Of a DNA stretch of 64,000 nt, positions 44,827-53,933 are shown piece after piece. Origin of the DNA: Promethearchaeota archaeon (GTDB lineage Archaea; Asgardarchaeota; Lokiarchaeia; Sigyniarchaeales; SOKP01); the NCBI GenBank assembly GCA_019058365.1, contig JAHPZE010000015.1, positions 33,873-97,872 on the forward strand, given 5' to 3'. Within the stretch, counting starts at the first letter, position 1. Every line of letters starts with the position of its first letter. The notes under the pieces were generated by a model. It ran no database searches. It saw only the letters and a list, made by a program, of their open reading frames with translations, and had not been told where the DNA came from. The translations under genes were made by a program, and so were the position numbers.

Positions 44827-46962
44827 ATGCTTTTGGATGAAAAGAGACCATTGGAAAAAAAAATTGATTATTTTAAAGAAGTTGAAAATATAAAAAAAAA
44901 ATGGACACACTTAGAGATTTTATCCTCAAATATTTCTTCTCGTTTTCTGGGGGATATTAGTATTAACGATGCTATAAATGCAACACTTCGTGATATGGGA
45001 ATTTTGAGTGGTGCTAGTCGTGTATTTTTGTGTATTTTTAGAGAGGATAAAATTAATTTAAATCATACCTATGAGTGGTGCGCAGAAGGGATAAATAAGT
45101 TGTTCCAATACTTTCAAAATTCATGGATCATTAATTTTCCATGGTGGAATGAGCAGCTTAAAAAGGGAAATATTATAAATATTAGTGATATTAATGATTT
45201 GCCAAAGGAAGCACAAAATACTAAAACATTGTTAAAAGTTAATCAAATTAAGTCTTTATTAATATTTCCATTGTTTAATAAATCAGAATTATCCGGATTT
45301 ATAGGATATGCTAATGATATAATAGAAAAAGAGTGGAAGGAAAATGATTTATCACCTTTACGTTTATCTTCGCAGATAATTGGAAACGCTTTAGAAAAAC
45401 ATAAAATAGAAATTCTTTTAAAAAATTCTGAAGAAAAATACCGTCTTATTATTGAAAATATTAACGATCTTATAGTTATAATTGACAGGAATTTCAAATT
45501 TGAATATATAAATCAAGAAACTGTTTTCAGATTATTAGGGTATCGAAAGGATGAGATTATTGGAAAATCTGCTTTGGATTTTATTCATCCAGATGATGTA
45601 GAACAAGCTATTTATACATTTAAAAAAGGATTCCAACTAGGAGAATCTATTATAGAATTACGCTTTAAACATAAGGATGAGAATTGGCTTTTGTTTGAAT
45701 GTAGTGGTCATACTTTTATTGATAGAGATGGAGAATTAAAAGGAATAATCATTTCAAGAGATATTACAGAGCGAAAATCTGCTGAAGAAAGGTATAAAGC
45801 TCTATTTGATAATTCTCCAAATGCGATACTCATCGTTGATTTTAATGGATTTATTGTAGATGCCAATCCTACAATAGAAGTTTTATTTGGTCTAACTAGG
45901 AATAATATAGTTGGAAAATCCATTGAGGAATATAATGAAATTTTTCATTCAGAAGTTAAAAAATATTTTAAACGAATTTTCAAAGCCTCGTTCTTAAAAG
46001 ATTTTCCTGGACCTATTGAGGTTGAAGTTAAGAATTCACATGGGGAAAATTTATGGGTTAAAACTCAAGCGTCGATTATAAAACAGGATAATAAAACTCT
46101 AATTCAATTAATTTTTGAAGATATCACTGAGAAAAAGAAGATGGAAATTTTGGAAAATAAATTTAAAGATGAACTGGAAAATGAAGTTCAAATGAGAACT
46201 AAAGAGTTAAATGATGCGCTCACACAGCAAAAATTATTTGTAGATCAAATCGTAAAATCATCTCAATTTAAAACAGAATTTATGGCTACTATGTCACATG
46301 AGCTGAGAACTCCACTAAATGCTATCATTGGATTTGCAGATTTACTTCTGGAAAATGTATATGGTCAATTAACTGAAGATCAAAGAGAATTCATATCTGA
46401 TATTAAAAGTTCCGCGGAACATCAATTTGATATGATTAAGCATATTTTAGATATATCCAAAATTGAATCTGGACAAATTTCATTAAATATTCAAAAATTT
46501 TCACTAAATAATATGGTTGAACAAATAAAATCCAGCTTAAAACCATTGATTAATAAGAAAGAAATTAAGGTTAAAATAAAGGGCTTAGAAGAAGAAAAAT
46601 TTATTTTTGCAGATCCAATTAGGTTTAAAGAAATTTTATTAAACCTTTTAAGTAACGCTATTAAATTTACAATTGAAGGAAAAATAACTTTAACTGTTAA
46701 AGAAGAGTATAATTATTGGCTTTTTAAAATAAATGATACAGGAATTGGAATTGCACGTAAGGATTTCCCTTTAATATTTAAGGAATTCAAAAGAGTAGAT
46801 TCTACTTATGTTCGATCTGTTCCCGGAACGGGACTTGGTTTGTCATTAACAAAAAGATTAATAGAGTTACATGGAGGAGATATTAGTTTTACAAGTATAT
46901 TGGGAGCGGGATCTACTTTTACCTATTCAATCTCAAAAAAATTAGAAGAAAAAAAGTGGTGA
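44827..46962 (+). CDS. Sensor histidine kinase GAF-PAS-PAS-HisKA-HATPase
   Basis: Residues about 18-195 form a GAF domain (LSGASRVFLCIFRED, then SLLIFPLFNKSELSGFIGY). PAS-1 lies at 200-320 and PAS-2 at 322-440, followed by a coiled coil of about 45 residues. HisKA at 485-550 has MSHELRTPLNAI, and HATPase_c at 590-705 has NAIKFT, DTGIGI and GTGLGLSL. It is a soluble sensor kinase without a receiver. It ends 10 bp before the longin-Rag GTPase gene, which puts kinase and GTPase in the same transcript. Its catalytic half resembles those of the kinases at 41565 and 16041. Confidence 0.92.
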   Translation: MLLDEKRPLEKKIDYFKEVENIKKKWTHLEILSSNISSRFLGDISINDAINATLRDMGILSGASRVFLCIFREDKINLNHTYEWCAEGINKLFQYFQNSWIINFPWWNEQLKKGNIINISDINDLPKEAQNTKTLLKVNQIKSLLIFPLFNKSELSGFIGYANDIIEKEWKENDLSPLRLSSQIIGNALEKHKIEILLKNSEEKYRLIIENINDLIVIIDRNFKFEYINQETVFRLLGYRKDEIIGKSALDFIHPDDVEQAIYTFKKGFQLGESIIELRFKHKDENWLLFECSGHTFIDRDGELKGIIISRDITERKSAEERYKALFDNSPNAILIVDFNGFIVDANPTIEVLFGLTRNNIVGKSIEEYNEIFHSEVKKYFKRIFKASFLKDFPGPIEVEVKNSHGENLWVKTQASIIKQDNKTLIQLIFEDITEKKKMEILENKFKDELENEVQMRTKELNDALTQQKLFVDQIVKSSQFKTEFMATMSHELRTPLNAIIGFADLLLENVYGQLTEDQREFISDIKSSAEHQFDMIKHILDISKIESGQISLNIQKFSLNNMVEQIKSSLKPLINKKEIKVKIKGLEEEKFIFADPIRFKEILLNLLSNAIKFTIEGKITLTVKEEYNYWLFKINDTGIGIARKDFPLIFKEFKRVDSTYVRSVPGTGLGLSLTKRLIELHGGDISFTSILGAGSTFTYSISKKLEEKKW

Positions 46963-46972
46963 TTAAATTCTT

Positions 46973-48286
46973 ATGGTTAAGGGTATAGTTTTTTTCAGTT
47001 GGGATATAAGGATGGGTGCTACACTTGAGTTGCAGTACCCTTTAGATTTGAATTTGACTGATGATTTAATAAATAAAATATACATGACTCATTCATATGA
47101 AGAGGAATATAAGAAGGATGAGATAATTGAAATTTCCTATAATCATCAACTTATTTTGAGTTTTTGTGATAAAGCTAAAGTTAATGAAGTCGGCTATGAA
47201 ATTGTTATTATTATTCTTGATGAAAAGGAAAAGATCGATTTATATAAATTAAAATCTCAATTTATTGAATTTTCTAGAGCGCTTTTACAAAAGGCAAAGA
47301 GTGAGAGAAAAAAATATTTTATTGAGAAAATTAATATTTTTTTAGGGGAATCTTCATCAAAGAAGTTATTAGTAATTGGCAGAGCGGGTACAGGAAAAAC
47401 AACTGTTAAAAAGATTGTGTTTGAAGGAAATGATCCAAATGATTTATTATCTAATCCATTAGAACCTACACGTGGAATATTACCATCTGTTTATTCGTGG
47501 TTAGATTTAGAATTAGGATTATTCGACTCTTCTGGGCAAGAATTAAGTGATCTATTGGAAAGTAAAGTGGATAATGACCAAATTTTAGCTTTTGAAAACA
47601 CCGATATTATTATATACCTATTTGATTATCCAACGTGGGTTTCCAACTCCCAACTAATTATGGATGATATTCAAAAGGTTTTAGCTATTATAAAAGAAAA
47701 ATCCTATACTGCTAAGCTAATTGTTTTCTTTCATAAAATAGATTTGATAAAAATAGAGTCTAGAAGGGAGATTTTAGAGGAAATAACAAATACAATAAAG
47801 AAGAAATCTGATGTCCCTATCTATTATACAAGCATTTATCCAAATTTAATTTACAGCCTATACAACGCATTTTATGAATTATTAAGTAGTTTTTCGAAAG
47901 AAACCGTTTATTTAAAAAATATTTTAGATAATAGTATTAGAGACTTTTCTAAAACTATGTTTTTTATTACTAACTTAAATGATAGTATAATAGTACAATC
48001 GATGTCCAAAGATTTCAATACCGTGATGATTAATCATTCGCACAAGCTTATAACACAGTTAAATAAGACATTTGAAAATATGGTTAACAACGATAGAATT
48101 GAGCATTTAATACTTTCAAGTTTTAACTTTAATATAATTATGAATAGTCTGAATTATCAAAAATTTGGTCTTAAAAATTTAATTTGCCTTTCTGAGACTC
48201 TTAGTGCAAATAAATTAATTTGGACAATTGGGCAAATTAGATTACACCTAAAAAATGTATATTATTTGAATAAAAATGTGGTTTAA
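46973..48286 (+). CDS. Longin-RagA-like GTPase fusion
   Basis: Residues 1-118 form a longin-like domain (opening MVKGIVFFSWD, then LELQYPLDLN). It shares its pattern with the longin-coiled-coil protein at 54469. Residues 128-305 form a Rag-like GTPase: G1 GRAGTGKTT (136-144), switch I Thr166 in EPTRGI, G3 DSSGQE (185-190), and G4 HKID (254-257). Residues 310-437 form an alpha-beta domain like the C-terminal Roadblock domain of Rag proteins. The next gene, 5 bp downstream, encodes a second Rag-like protein of a different subtype (GPPGAGKT and DLAGQE). The pair therefore looks like a RagA/RagC-type heterodimer. The preceding gene, 10 bp away, is a histidine kinase. Confidence 0.85.
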   Translation: MVKGIVFFSWDIRMGATLELQYPLDLNLTDDLINKIYMTHSYEEEYKKDEIIEISYNHQLILSFCDKAKVNEVGYEIVIIILDEKEKIDLYKLKSQFIEFSRALLQKAKSERKKYFIEKINIFLGESSSKKLLVIGRAGTGKTTVKKIVFEGNDPNDLLSNPLEPTRGILPSVYSWLDLELGLFDSSGQELSDLLESKVDNDQILAFENTDIIIYLFDYPTWVSNSQLIMDDIQKVLAIIKEKSYTAKLIVFFHKIDLIKIESRREILEEITNTIKKKSDVPIYYTSIYPNLIYSLYNAFYELLSSFSKETVYLKNILDNSIRDFSKTMFFITNLNDSIIVQSMSKDFNTVMINHSHKLITQLNKTFENMVNNDRIEHLILSSFNFNIIMNSLNYQKFGLKNLICLSETLSANKLIWTIGQIRLHLKNVYYLNKNVV

Positions 48287-48291
48287 TTAAA

Positions 48292-49815
48292 GTGAGTGAA
48301 AAAATAATTTTTGTTGGACCTCCGGGTGCTGGAAAAACTACACTCCGTAAAGTTTTTTTTGAAGGTGAAAGTTCAACCAAGTTATTAGAGTATACATTAG
48401 AACCTACTTACGGTGAAGAATCATTAATAATGAAATTGCCTGATTTAAATAAAGACGTCGGTATATTTGATCTCGCAGGACAAGAAAATGAACGATGGCT
48501 TGATACAGATGAAAAAAGAATTTTCATTGGGACTAAACTGATTTTAGTGGTAATAGATACTATATCTGGTCATGATGAAATATTTCAATTTATAAGAAAA
48601 ATAATTGATTTAAGGAATACCATAACACCATCAACTTACATTTTTGTATTATTACATAAAATAGATTTAGTGAGTGAAAAAAAAGTTAGGGAAATTAAAA
48701 CATTAATTAAAAATAAGTTCTCAAATGAAACATCAATAAATTTTTTCTTTACTAGTTTAAAGAGGGAATATTTTACTAAAACATTTTCATATTTCATCGA
48801 CATTATGAAAGTATGTCTTCAAGAAATTATACCTGATGAAGGTTTATTATTAAATATGGTTGAAGAATCGCTTAAGATTATACATCAAATTGATAAAGAA
48901 ATGGTTATAACTAAAGATATTCTCTATGAAAAATTAAATCGTCCAGAAAAATTAGTGTCTTATTTAATCGAGGGTTTAGTTAATAAAGGACATATTGAGA
49001 TAAAGCATATAGAGAATAAAGATCTTCTTAGTTTAACAAATAAAGGTAAGGTATACTATCAAAAAATTTTAAAAGATTTCTCTTATAGTCGTTTAGAAGA
49101 ACCGGAAAGAGAAATAGAAATTGAAGAACAGATTCCTTCAATTATAGGAACTATAATAGCGGATAAAGATGGAAGATCTCTATTAAAATTTGAATTATTT
49201 GATAACGCTCTTAAAAGTTTTATTTCTCACAATATCCCAAATGATGATACGGTTATTCCATTTGATATTGAATTAATCCCAATGTTTATCAGCGCAATGG
49301 AAAAATTCTCTTTAGAATTAAACATTCAAAACTTAACAGGTTTTGGATTAAAAGGAAGTAATTTAAAAATGCATGTTTTTGGATATGAGGGTTATACTGT
49401 AACTATTTTTATGAACCCTAATATCAATTTAAAAGCTATAGAGAATAAAATTAATAATTTTTTTAAGAATTTATTTGAAGAAAATAGAGATAAATTTGAA
49501 GTGGGAATTAACACAGGCAAAATTAACGATCTCTTTCCTTTAATGGAAACAGGAAGAAATTGGTTAATAGAATTAAATAAGTCATATCAAAAAATGATTA
49601 TTAACTCAGAGATTATGGATAAGGAAAATGCAAAAGTTCTTTATAATAAAATCGATGAACTTTATAATGAAATTAATCAAGAATTTTCTATAACTCTTGA
49701 AAAAGTTAAAAAATTAAAGATTAATATAATGCAATCAATAATTGAGAATGATTTTGAGGAATTAAAAAAATTAGCTAAGTCTGCTCAAGATTTAAAAACT
49801 AGATTTGCTTTATGA
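48292..49815 (+). CDS. Rag-like GTPase, winged helix and Roadblock/longin-like domain
   Basis: The G domain at 1-185 has G1 GPPGAGKTT (9-17), G3 DLAGQE (60-65), and G4 HKID (122-125). Residues about 195-275 form a winged helix (ITKDILYEKLNRPEKLVSY, recognition-like helix, wing ending in LLSLTNKGKVYY). Residues about 285-420 form an alpha-beta domain opening with IIGTIIADKDGRSLLKFEL, typical of a Roadblock/longin-like module. The C-terminal 75 residues are helical, probably a coiled coil. Switch I reads EPTYGE rather than EPTRGI. The start is GTG at 48292, 5 bp after the longin-Rag gene, so the two are translationally coupled. It is the largest of three GTPase-winged helix proteins here. Confidence 0.82.
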   Translation: MSEKIIFVGPPGAGKTTLRKVFFEGESSTKLLEYTLEPTYGEESLIMKLPDLNKDVGIFDLAGQENERWLDTDEKRIFIGTKLILVVIDTISGHDEIFQFIRKIIDLRNTITPSTYIFVLLHKIDLVSEKKVREIKTLIKNKFSNETSINFFFTSLKREYFTKTFSYFIDIMKVCLQEIIPDEGLLLNMVEESLKIIHQIDKEMVITKDILYEKLNRPEKLVSYLIEGLVNKGHIEIKHIENKDLLSLTNKGKVYYQKILKDFSYSRLEEPEREIEIEEQIPSIIGTIIADKDGRSLLKFELFDNALKSFISHNIPNDDTVIPFDIELIPMFISAMEKFSLELNIQNLTGFGLKGSNLKMHVFGYEGYTVTIFMNPNINLKAIENKINNFFKNLFEENRDKFEVGINTGKINDLFPLMETGRNWLIELNKSYQKMIINSEIMDKENAKVLYNKIDELYNEINQEFSITLEKVKKLKINIMQSIIENDFEELKKLAKSAQDLKTRFAL

Positions 49816-49900
49816 TGTAGATTAACGATTTTGTTTAATAGTATGATATTTCTAAAAATTAAATATAAAAAAATAGGAAATGAAGATGTATATATAGAAA

Positions 49901-51784
49901 ATGATGCTTCAAATGAATTTAAATTGGAACATTGAGGTTTTATTTGCTTTTTTGGGCTTTATTTTCTTCTTAGTTTTTACTATACTATTTTTAAGGTTAG
50001 CGATTCTTAAAAAAAATAAAACGTTCTTATCTCTATTTATAACATTCTTGGTTTTTACTGTATTTCATTTACTTGAAACCACAGCATATATTTTTTTAAG
50101 TTTCGAGTTAAAACGTATTAGTGCTATAATGTATTCTATTGGTTTATTTTCTTTAATATTAAATGTTGATTTTGTATCCAAAAAAAAATTTAATTATTAT
50201 AAAAGTGTAGTTGCGAGTTTTATAATTGGTTGCACTATTATTTTAGCATTAGTTCCTGAAAACATCGAATTTTATTACAATGTATATTTTGGCTATCCGA
50301 CTTTAGGGGTAGCAGGAGCCCTGCAGATAATAAATATCTTATCATTATTTCTATTAGGATTTCAATTAGTATATTGGTTTTATCAAACCTGGCGTAAAGC
50401 ACCTTTAGAATTAAAAAATGATGCATTTAAACTATTTATTGTTAATTTAATTTTCTATTGTTTAATTTTGATTCTTTTTTCATTTGGATTGTGGTTAATT
50501 TTTCCAATTGGATATCTTATTGCTGCGGGTTCTATAAGTATCGTATCTATATTTATTTATCATGAGCCAAAACTATTGTATATCTTATCTTTTAATGTAC
50601 AAAGAATAACTGTTATTACTAATGATTCTGGCATTCCTTTATTTAATTTATCATGGGACATGAGCACCAAATCGTCTAAGGATGAACAAAATCTTTTAGC
50701 AAAATGGTTACCTCTCTTACAACAACTAAGTCGAAAAATTGGTAAATCTTTAATTGTAGAAGAGATAAAACTTGAAAATAACATTATTTTATTTAAACAC
50801 GGTGAATTTATCACAGTAGTTCTACTTTCTGAAATATCGACTCCTGCTCTTCGAGAATCACTTGATAAGTTTGTTAAAGCATTTGAAGAACGATATAGAA
50901 CACTACTTCAAACTGGAATGACAGATCATCTCTATTATAATGAGACAATTGATTTAATTAATGAATTTTTTCCAATAGGTACTTTATCTGCAATAACATC
51001 TGATCATTCATTAGATAGTTATCTTGAAGATTTGGTAAAACTACGTACAATTGAGTTAGAGCAATTGAATCTGGAGATTAAGGAAGCTGATCATTTAAAA
51101 TCGTTATTCTTAGCATCGATGAGTCATGAATTACGTACCCCCTTGAATTCTATAATTGGTTTTTCAGAAATACTTATACTTGATTACTCTGAAAAATTAG
51201 ATGAAACACAAAAGCAATATTTAGGGATAATTTCTGATGAAGGTAATTACTTATTAAATTTAATTAATGGGATACTTGATATTTCTAAAATTGAATCAGG
51301 AAAATTTGAAATTTCACCAACTTATTTTAATTTTAACAAGATATTGAAAAATGTAATAGACTCCTTATCTCCAAAATTATTAGAAAAAAAATTAGCATTA
51401 GATTTTAAAATTTCAGCGGATATTAATATCTATTCTGACGAAGATCGTGTTAAACAAATTTTATTTAACCTTATTGGAAATGCAATTAAATTTACACCAA
51501 ACGGAGGAACAATAGTGATAAGAGCTAAAACTCATAATGAAAAATTAGAAATTCATATTATTGATAATGGTATTGGCATAAGTGAAAAACACAAACCAAG
51601 ATTGTTTAAACCTTTCCAACAAATTGATATGGCTACATCTAAAAAATATCATGGAACAGGTTTAGGATTGTACCTTACGAAAAATCTTGTTAATTTACTT
51701 GGAGGTGATATTTCTGTTGAAACAGAATTAGGAAAAGGAAGTGACTTTAATTTTACTCTCTTATCTAATATTAAAAAACTCTGA
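49901..51784 (+). CDS. 7TM sensor histidine kinase with longin-like domain
   Basis: Seven hydrophobic segments lie within residues 8-222 (about 10-33, 38-60, 72-92, 99-120, 130-160, 177-200 and 203-222). Residues about 228-345 form an alpha-beta module (ITVITNDSGIPLFNLSWD, then IIFKHGEFITVVLLS-like strands and a long helix), similar in pattern to the longin/Roadblock-like modules in neighbouring proteins. After a coiled coil, HisKA lies at 405-470 (MSHELRTPLNSI) and HATPase_c at 510-625 (NAIKFT, DNGIGI, GTGLGLYL). This is the only membrane-bound kinase in the window. A longin-type domain between membrane and kinase would bring GTPases to the receptor; that is inference. It starts 85 bp after the Rag gene. 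Confidence 0.85.
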   Translation: MMLQMNLNWNIEVLFAFLGFIFFLVFTILFLRLAILKKNKTFLSLFITFLVFTVFHLLETTAYIFLSFELKRISAIMYSIGLFSLILNVDFVSKKKFNYYKSVVASFIIGCTIILALVPENIEFYYNVYFGYPTLGVAGALQIINILSLFLLGFQLVYWFYQTWRKAPLELKNDAFKLFIVNLIFYCLILILFSFGLWLIFPIGYLIAAGSISIVSIFIYHEPKLLYILSFNVQRITVITNDSGIPLFNLSWDMSTKSSKDEQNLLAKWLPLLQQLSRKIGKSLIVEEIKLENNIILFKHGEFITVVLLSEISTPALRESLDKFVKAFEERYRTLLQTGMTDHLYYNETIDLINEFFPIGTLSAITSDHSLDSYLEDLVKLRTIELEQLNLEIKEADHLKSLFLASMSHELRTPLNSIIGFSEILILDYSEKLDETQKQYLGIISDEGNYLLNLINGILDISKIESGKFEISPTYFNFNKILKNVIDSLSPKLLEKKLALDFKISADINIYSDEDRVKQILFNLIGNAIKFTPNGGTIVIRAKTHNEKLEIHIIDNGIGISEKHKPRLFKPFQQIDMATSKKYHGTGLGLYLTKNLVNLLGGDISVETELGKGSDFNFTLLSNIKKL

Positions 51785-51950
51785 AAAAATCTGAATAAAG
51801 CCCCCTTAACGAATATAATATGATTATCCCAAGAATAAAGTTGGTGTTTATTTAGAGATTACAGAAACCTTAAAAATAAATATGATAATTATTATCTTTT
51901 AAAAAATAATATTTATTAATAATTTAGATAGAAGAACTGGGTAATAATTT

Positions 51951-52319
51951 ATGGCAAAAAATGTGTATGTAGTTGAAGATAATGAAAAAAATATGAAACT
52001 ATTTAGGGCAATTTTAAAATTAATACCCGATGTCGAAATCTTCGAAGAAACACGAGGAGATTTAGGATTAGAGCTTATAAAATCTGGAAATCCAGATTTA
52101 GTAATTTTAGATATTCAGCTTCCAGAAATTAGTGGAAATGATATTTGCACGGAACTTCGAAAAATCGATCGATTTAAAGAAATACCGATAATAGCAGTAA
52201 CATCTTTTGCTATGAAAGGTGATAAAGAAAGGATTTTGTCAGCGGGATTTAATGAATATGTCTCTAAGCCAATAAAAGTAAATGATTTTAGAGAATTAGT
52301 AAAAAAATATTTATTATAA
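51951..52319 (+). CDS. Single-domain response regulator (DivK/CheY-like)
   Basis: A 122-residue receiver with VVEDNEKNMKL (acidic pair Glu9/Asp10), phospho-acceptor Asp54 in VILDIQLP, VTSFA, and the SKPIK lysine. The EDNEKNMKLFRAIL opening is that of DivK-type receivers that act as diffusible phosphate acceptors without output domain. It lies 166 bp after the 7TM kinase gene and 115 bp before a Rag-winged-helix gene. It is the only receiver within the GTPase cluster, so it may be the common acceptor for the three kinases there. Confidence 0.92.
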   Translation: MAKNVYVVEDNEKNMKLFRAILKLIPDVEIFEETRGDLGLELIKSGNPDLVILDIQLPEISGNDICTELRKIDRFKEIPIIAVTSFAMKGDKERILSAGFNEYVSKPIKVNDFRELVKKYLL

Positions 52320-52434
52320 TTATTTGATGTTTTAATTTGGTATTAATTCTTAAATCTTTTTTTCGTAAAATGAATTTTTTCAGATATCCAGTATTTAAGG
52401 AATTGGATTTATTTCAAATGAAAAATGTGTATAT

Positions 52435-53313
52435 ATGAATATGGTTGAAAACAAAAAAATAGTAATAGTAGGTCCGCCCGGGGTGGGTAAGACAACAATT
52501 AAAAAAGTATTTTTTGAAATGGTCAATCCATATCTACTTTTAAATACGAGCTTAGAACCAACACGTGGAATCAATTCACGTTTATATTCTTTATTTGATA
52601 TAAATTTAGGAGTCTTTGATTTAGCAGGACAAGAAAATGAACAATGGTTTAGAGGAGATAAAATTATCTTCAATAACGCAAATATGGTTCTTTGTGTATT
52701 AGATGTTAATATGTATTTAAAAGAAATAATATCTTTTCTAAATACTATTATCAATGTTTGTAAAGAAATAATATCAAAAAATTATACTATTACTATATTA
52801 CTGCATAAAATAGATTTAATTGATAAATTATATCTCCAACATAAAATAAAAACTCTCAATGATTTTTTGAATACTAAAAAAAATATAGATATTTATCCAA
52901 CATCGATAACGAAAGAATATTTCCTCAATACTTATGATTCAATTTCAGAAATTATTGCAAAAGTAATTGATCAAAAAGACCTTTATTTGAAAGAATCCAA
53001 GCTTTTAAATTTTCGAAAAGATTTAGAAATTATTTTAAATTATGAAATAGAACAAAAATATGAAGTAAGGAATATTTTTTATGATTTGAATCTCTCAATT
53101 AGACAGGCAACCTTACATCTTGAGAGGTTAGCTAAACTAGGGTTTATAGATCTTTTAGATAATTTGAAAAGTTTTCAATTAACTCAAAAAGCGGGTTTTT
53201 TTAAGGTAAGCATAGAAAAAGAAAATGGTATAAATAAGGAAATCAGAATTAATAGAATCCTTGAAAGCTTGTTTTATTTTTCTAATTTAAAAGATATAAC
53301 AGATAATATTTAA
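52435..53313 (+). CDS. Rag-like GTPase with C-terminal winged helix (copy 2)
   Basis: Close paralog in length and plan to the protein at 40603 (both 292 aa). G1 is GPPGVGKTT (13-21), switch I EPTRGI near 41, G3 DLAGQE (62-67), and G4 HKID near 124. The C-terminal winged helix at about 200-275 has YEVRNIFYDLNLSIRQATLHLERLAKLGFIDLL in its core. Unlike copy 1, the start is ATG (52435); an ATG at 52441 is equally close. The gene is the last of the plus-strand cluster and is convergent with a Ras-like GTPase gene, with only 21 bp between the stops. The second paralog in one cluster suggests dimer partners that can be exchanged. Confidence 0.84.
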   Translation: MNMVENKKIVIVGPPGVGKTTIKKVFFEMVNPYLLLNTSLEPTRGINSRLYSLFDINLGVFDLAGQENEQWFRGDKIIFNNANMVLCVLDVNMYLKEIISFLNTIINVCKEIISKNYTITILLHKIDLIDKLYLQHKIKTLNDFLNTKKNIDIYPTSITKEYFLNTYDSISEIIAKVIDQKDLYLKESKLLNFRKDLEIILNYEIEQKYEVRNIFYDLNLSIRQATLHLERLAKLGFIDLLDNLKSFQLTQKAGFFKVSIEKENGINKEIRINRILESLFYFSNLKDITDNI

Positions 53314-53334
53314 TTTTGGATAAACATAACTCTC

Positions 53335-53889
53335 TCACATAGATAAAGATATGTCGATCATTTTCTTAGCAATTAAATTAAAAATTAATTCAACATTTTC
53401 CCCTGTTAGTGATGAACATTCTATATATTCAAATAAATTATATTTTTCTCCATATTCACTAGCAAAATCATACTCAACAACTCTTTTTCCATTCGCATCT
53501 AAATCTAATTTGCCACCAACTAATAAAATCGGAATGTATTTATCTCTAACTTCTGGATTTTTTTTCAATACTTTTAACCACTCTTCTAAATTTGTTAAGC
53601 TAGAAAAACGTGAAATGTCATACATAAAGATTCCTCCAGAGGCACCAATCACATAATTGGGTAATAAATTTTTAAATTGATGTTCTCCTCCAAAATCCCA
53701 TATTTGTAGGTGAACTCGATTGTCATCTACTTCAAAAACTTTAGTATAAAAGTCAACACCAATAGTCATTTTAAAATCTTCTTGATACTTACCAGTCACA
53801 TAACGATTAACTAAAGTAGTTTTACCAACACCCCCATCTCCAAAAATGCAAGTTTTAAAACGGAAATAATTCATTTTTAATATCCTCAA
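53335..53889 (-). CDS. Ras/Rab-like small GTPase with altered switch II and G4
   Basis: A 184-residue single-domain GTPase. G1 GDGGVGKTT is at 17-25 and switch I Thr42 lies in the MTIGVDF sequence, typical of Rab-like proteins. G3 is WDFGGE (64-69), with Glu69 instead of the catalytic Gln. G4 reads GGKLD (125-129), where the Asn of NKxD is Gly. G5 is CSSLTGEN. The Gln-to-Glu change would be expected to slow intrinsic hydrolysis, and the G4 change could affect guanine specificity. There is no C-terminal Cys, so no prenylation. The upstream gene (44 bp) encodes a Cys-containing coiled-coil protein in the same operon. An ATG five codons in (53874) is an alternative start. Confidence 0.88.
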   Translation of the reverse strand: MRILKMNYFRFKTCIFGDGGVGKTTLVNRYVTGKYQEDFKMTIGVDFYTKVFEVDDNRVHLQIWDFGGEHQFKNLLPNYVIGASGGIFMYDISRFSSLTNLEEWLKVLKKNPEVRDKYIPILLVGGKLDLDANGKRVVEYDFASEYGEKYNLFEYIECSSLTGENVELIFNLIAKKMIDISLSM

Positions 53890-53933
53890 ATCTTAATTAA
53901 TTTCTTAATACAAATTTTTTAATTTTTATGGAT

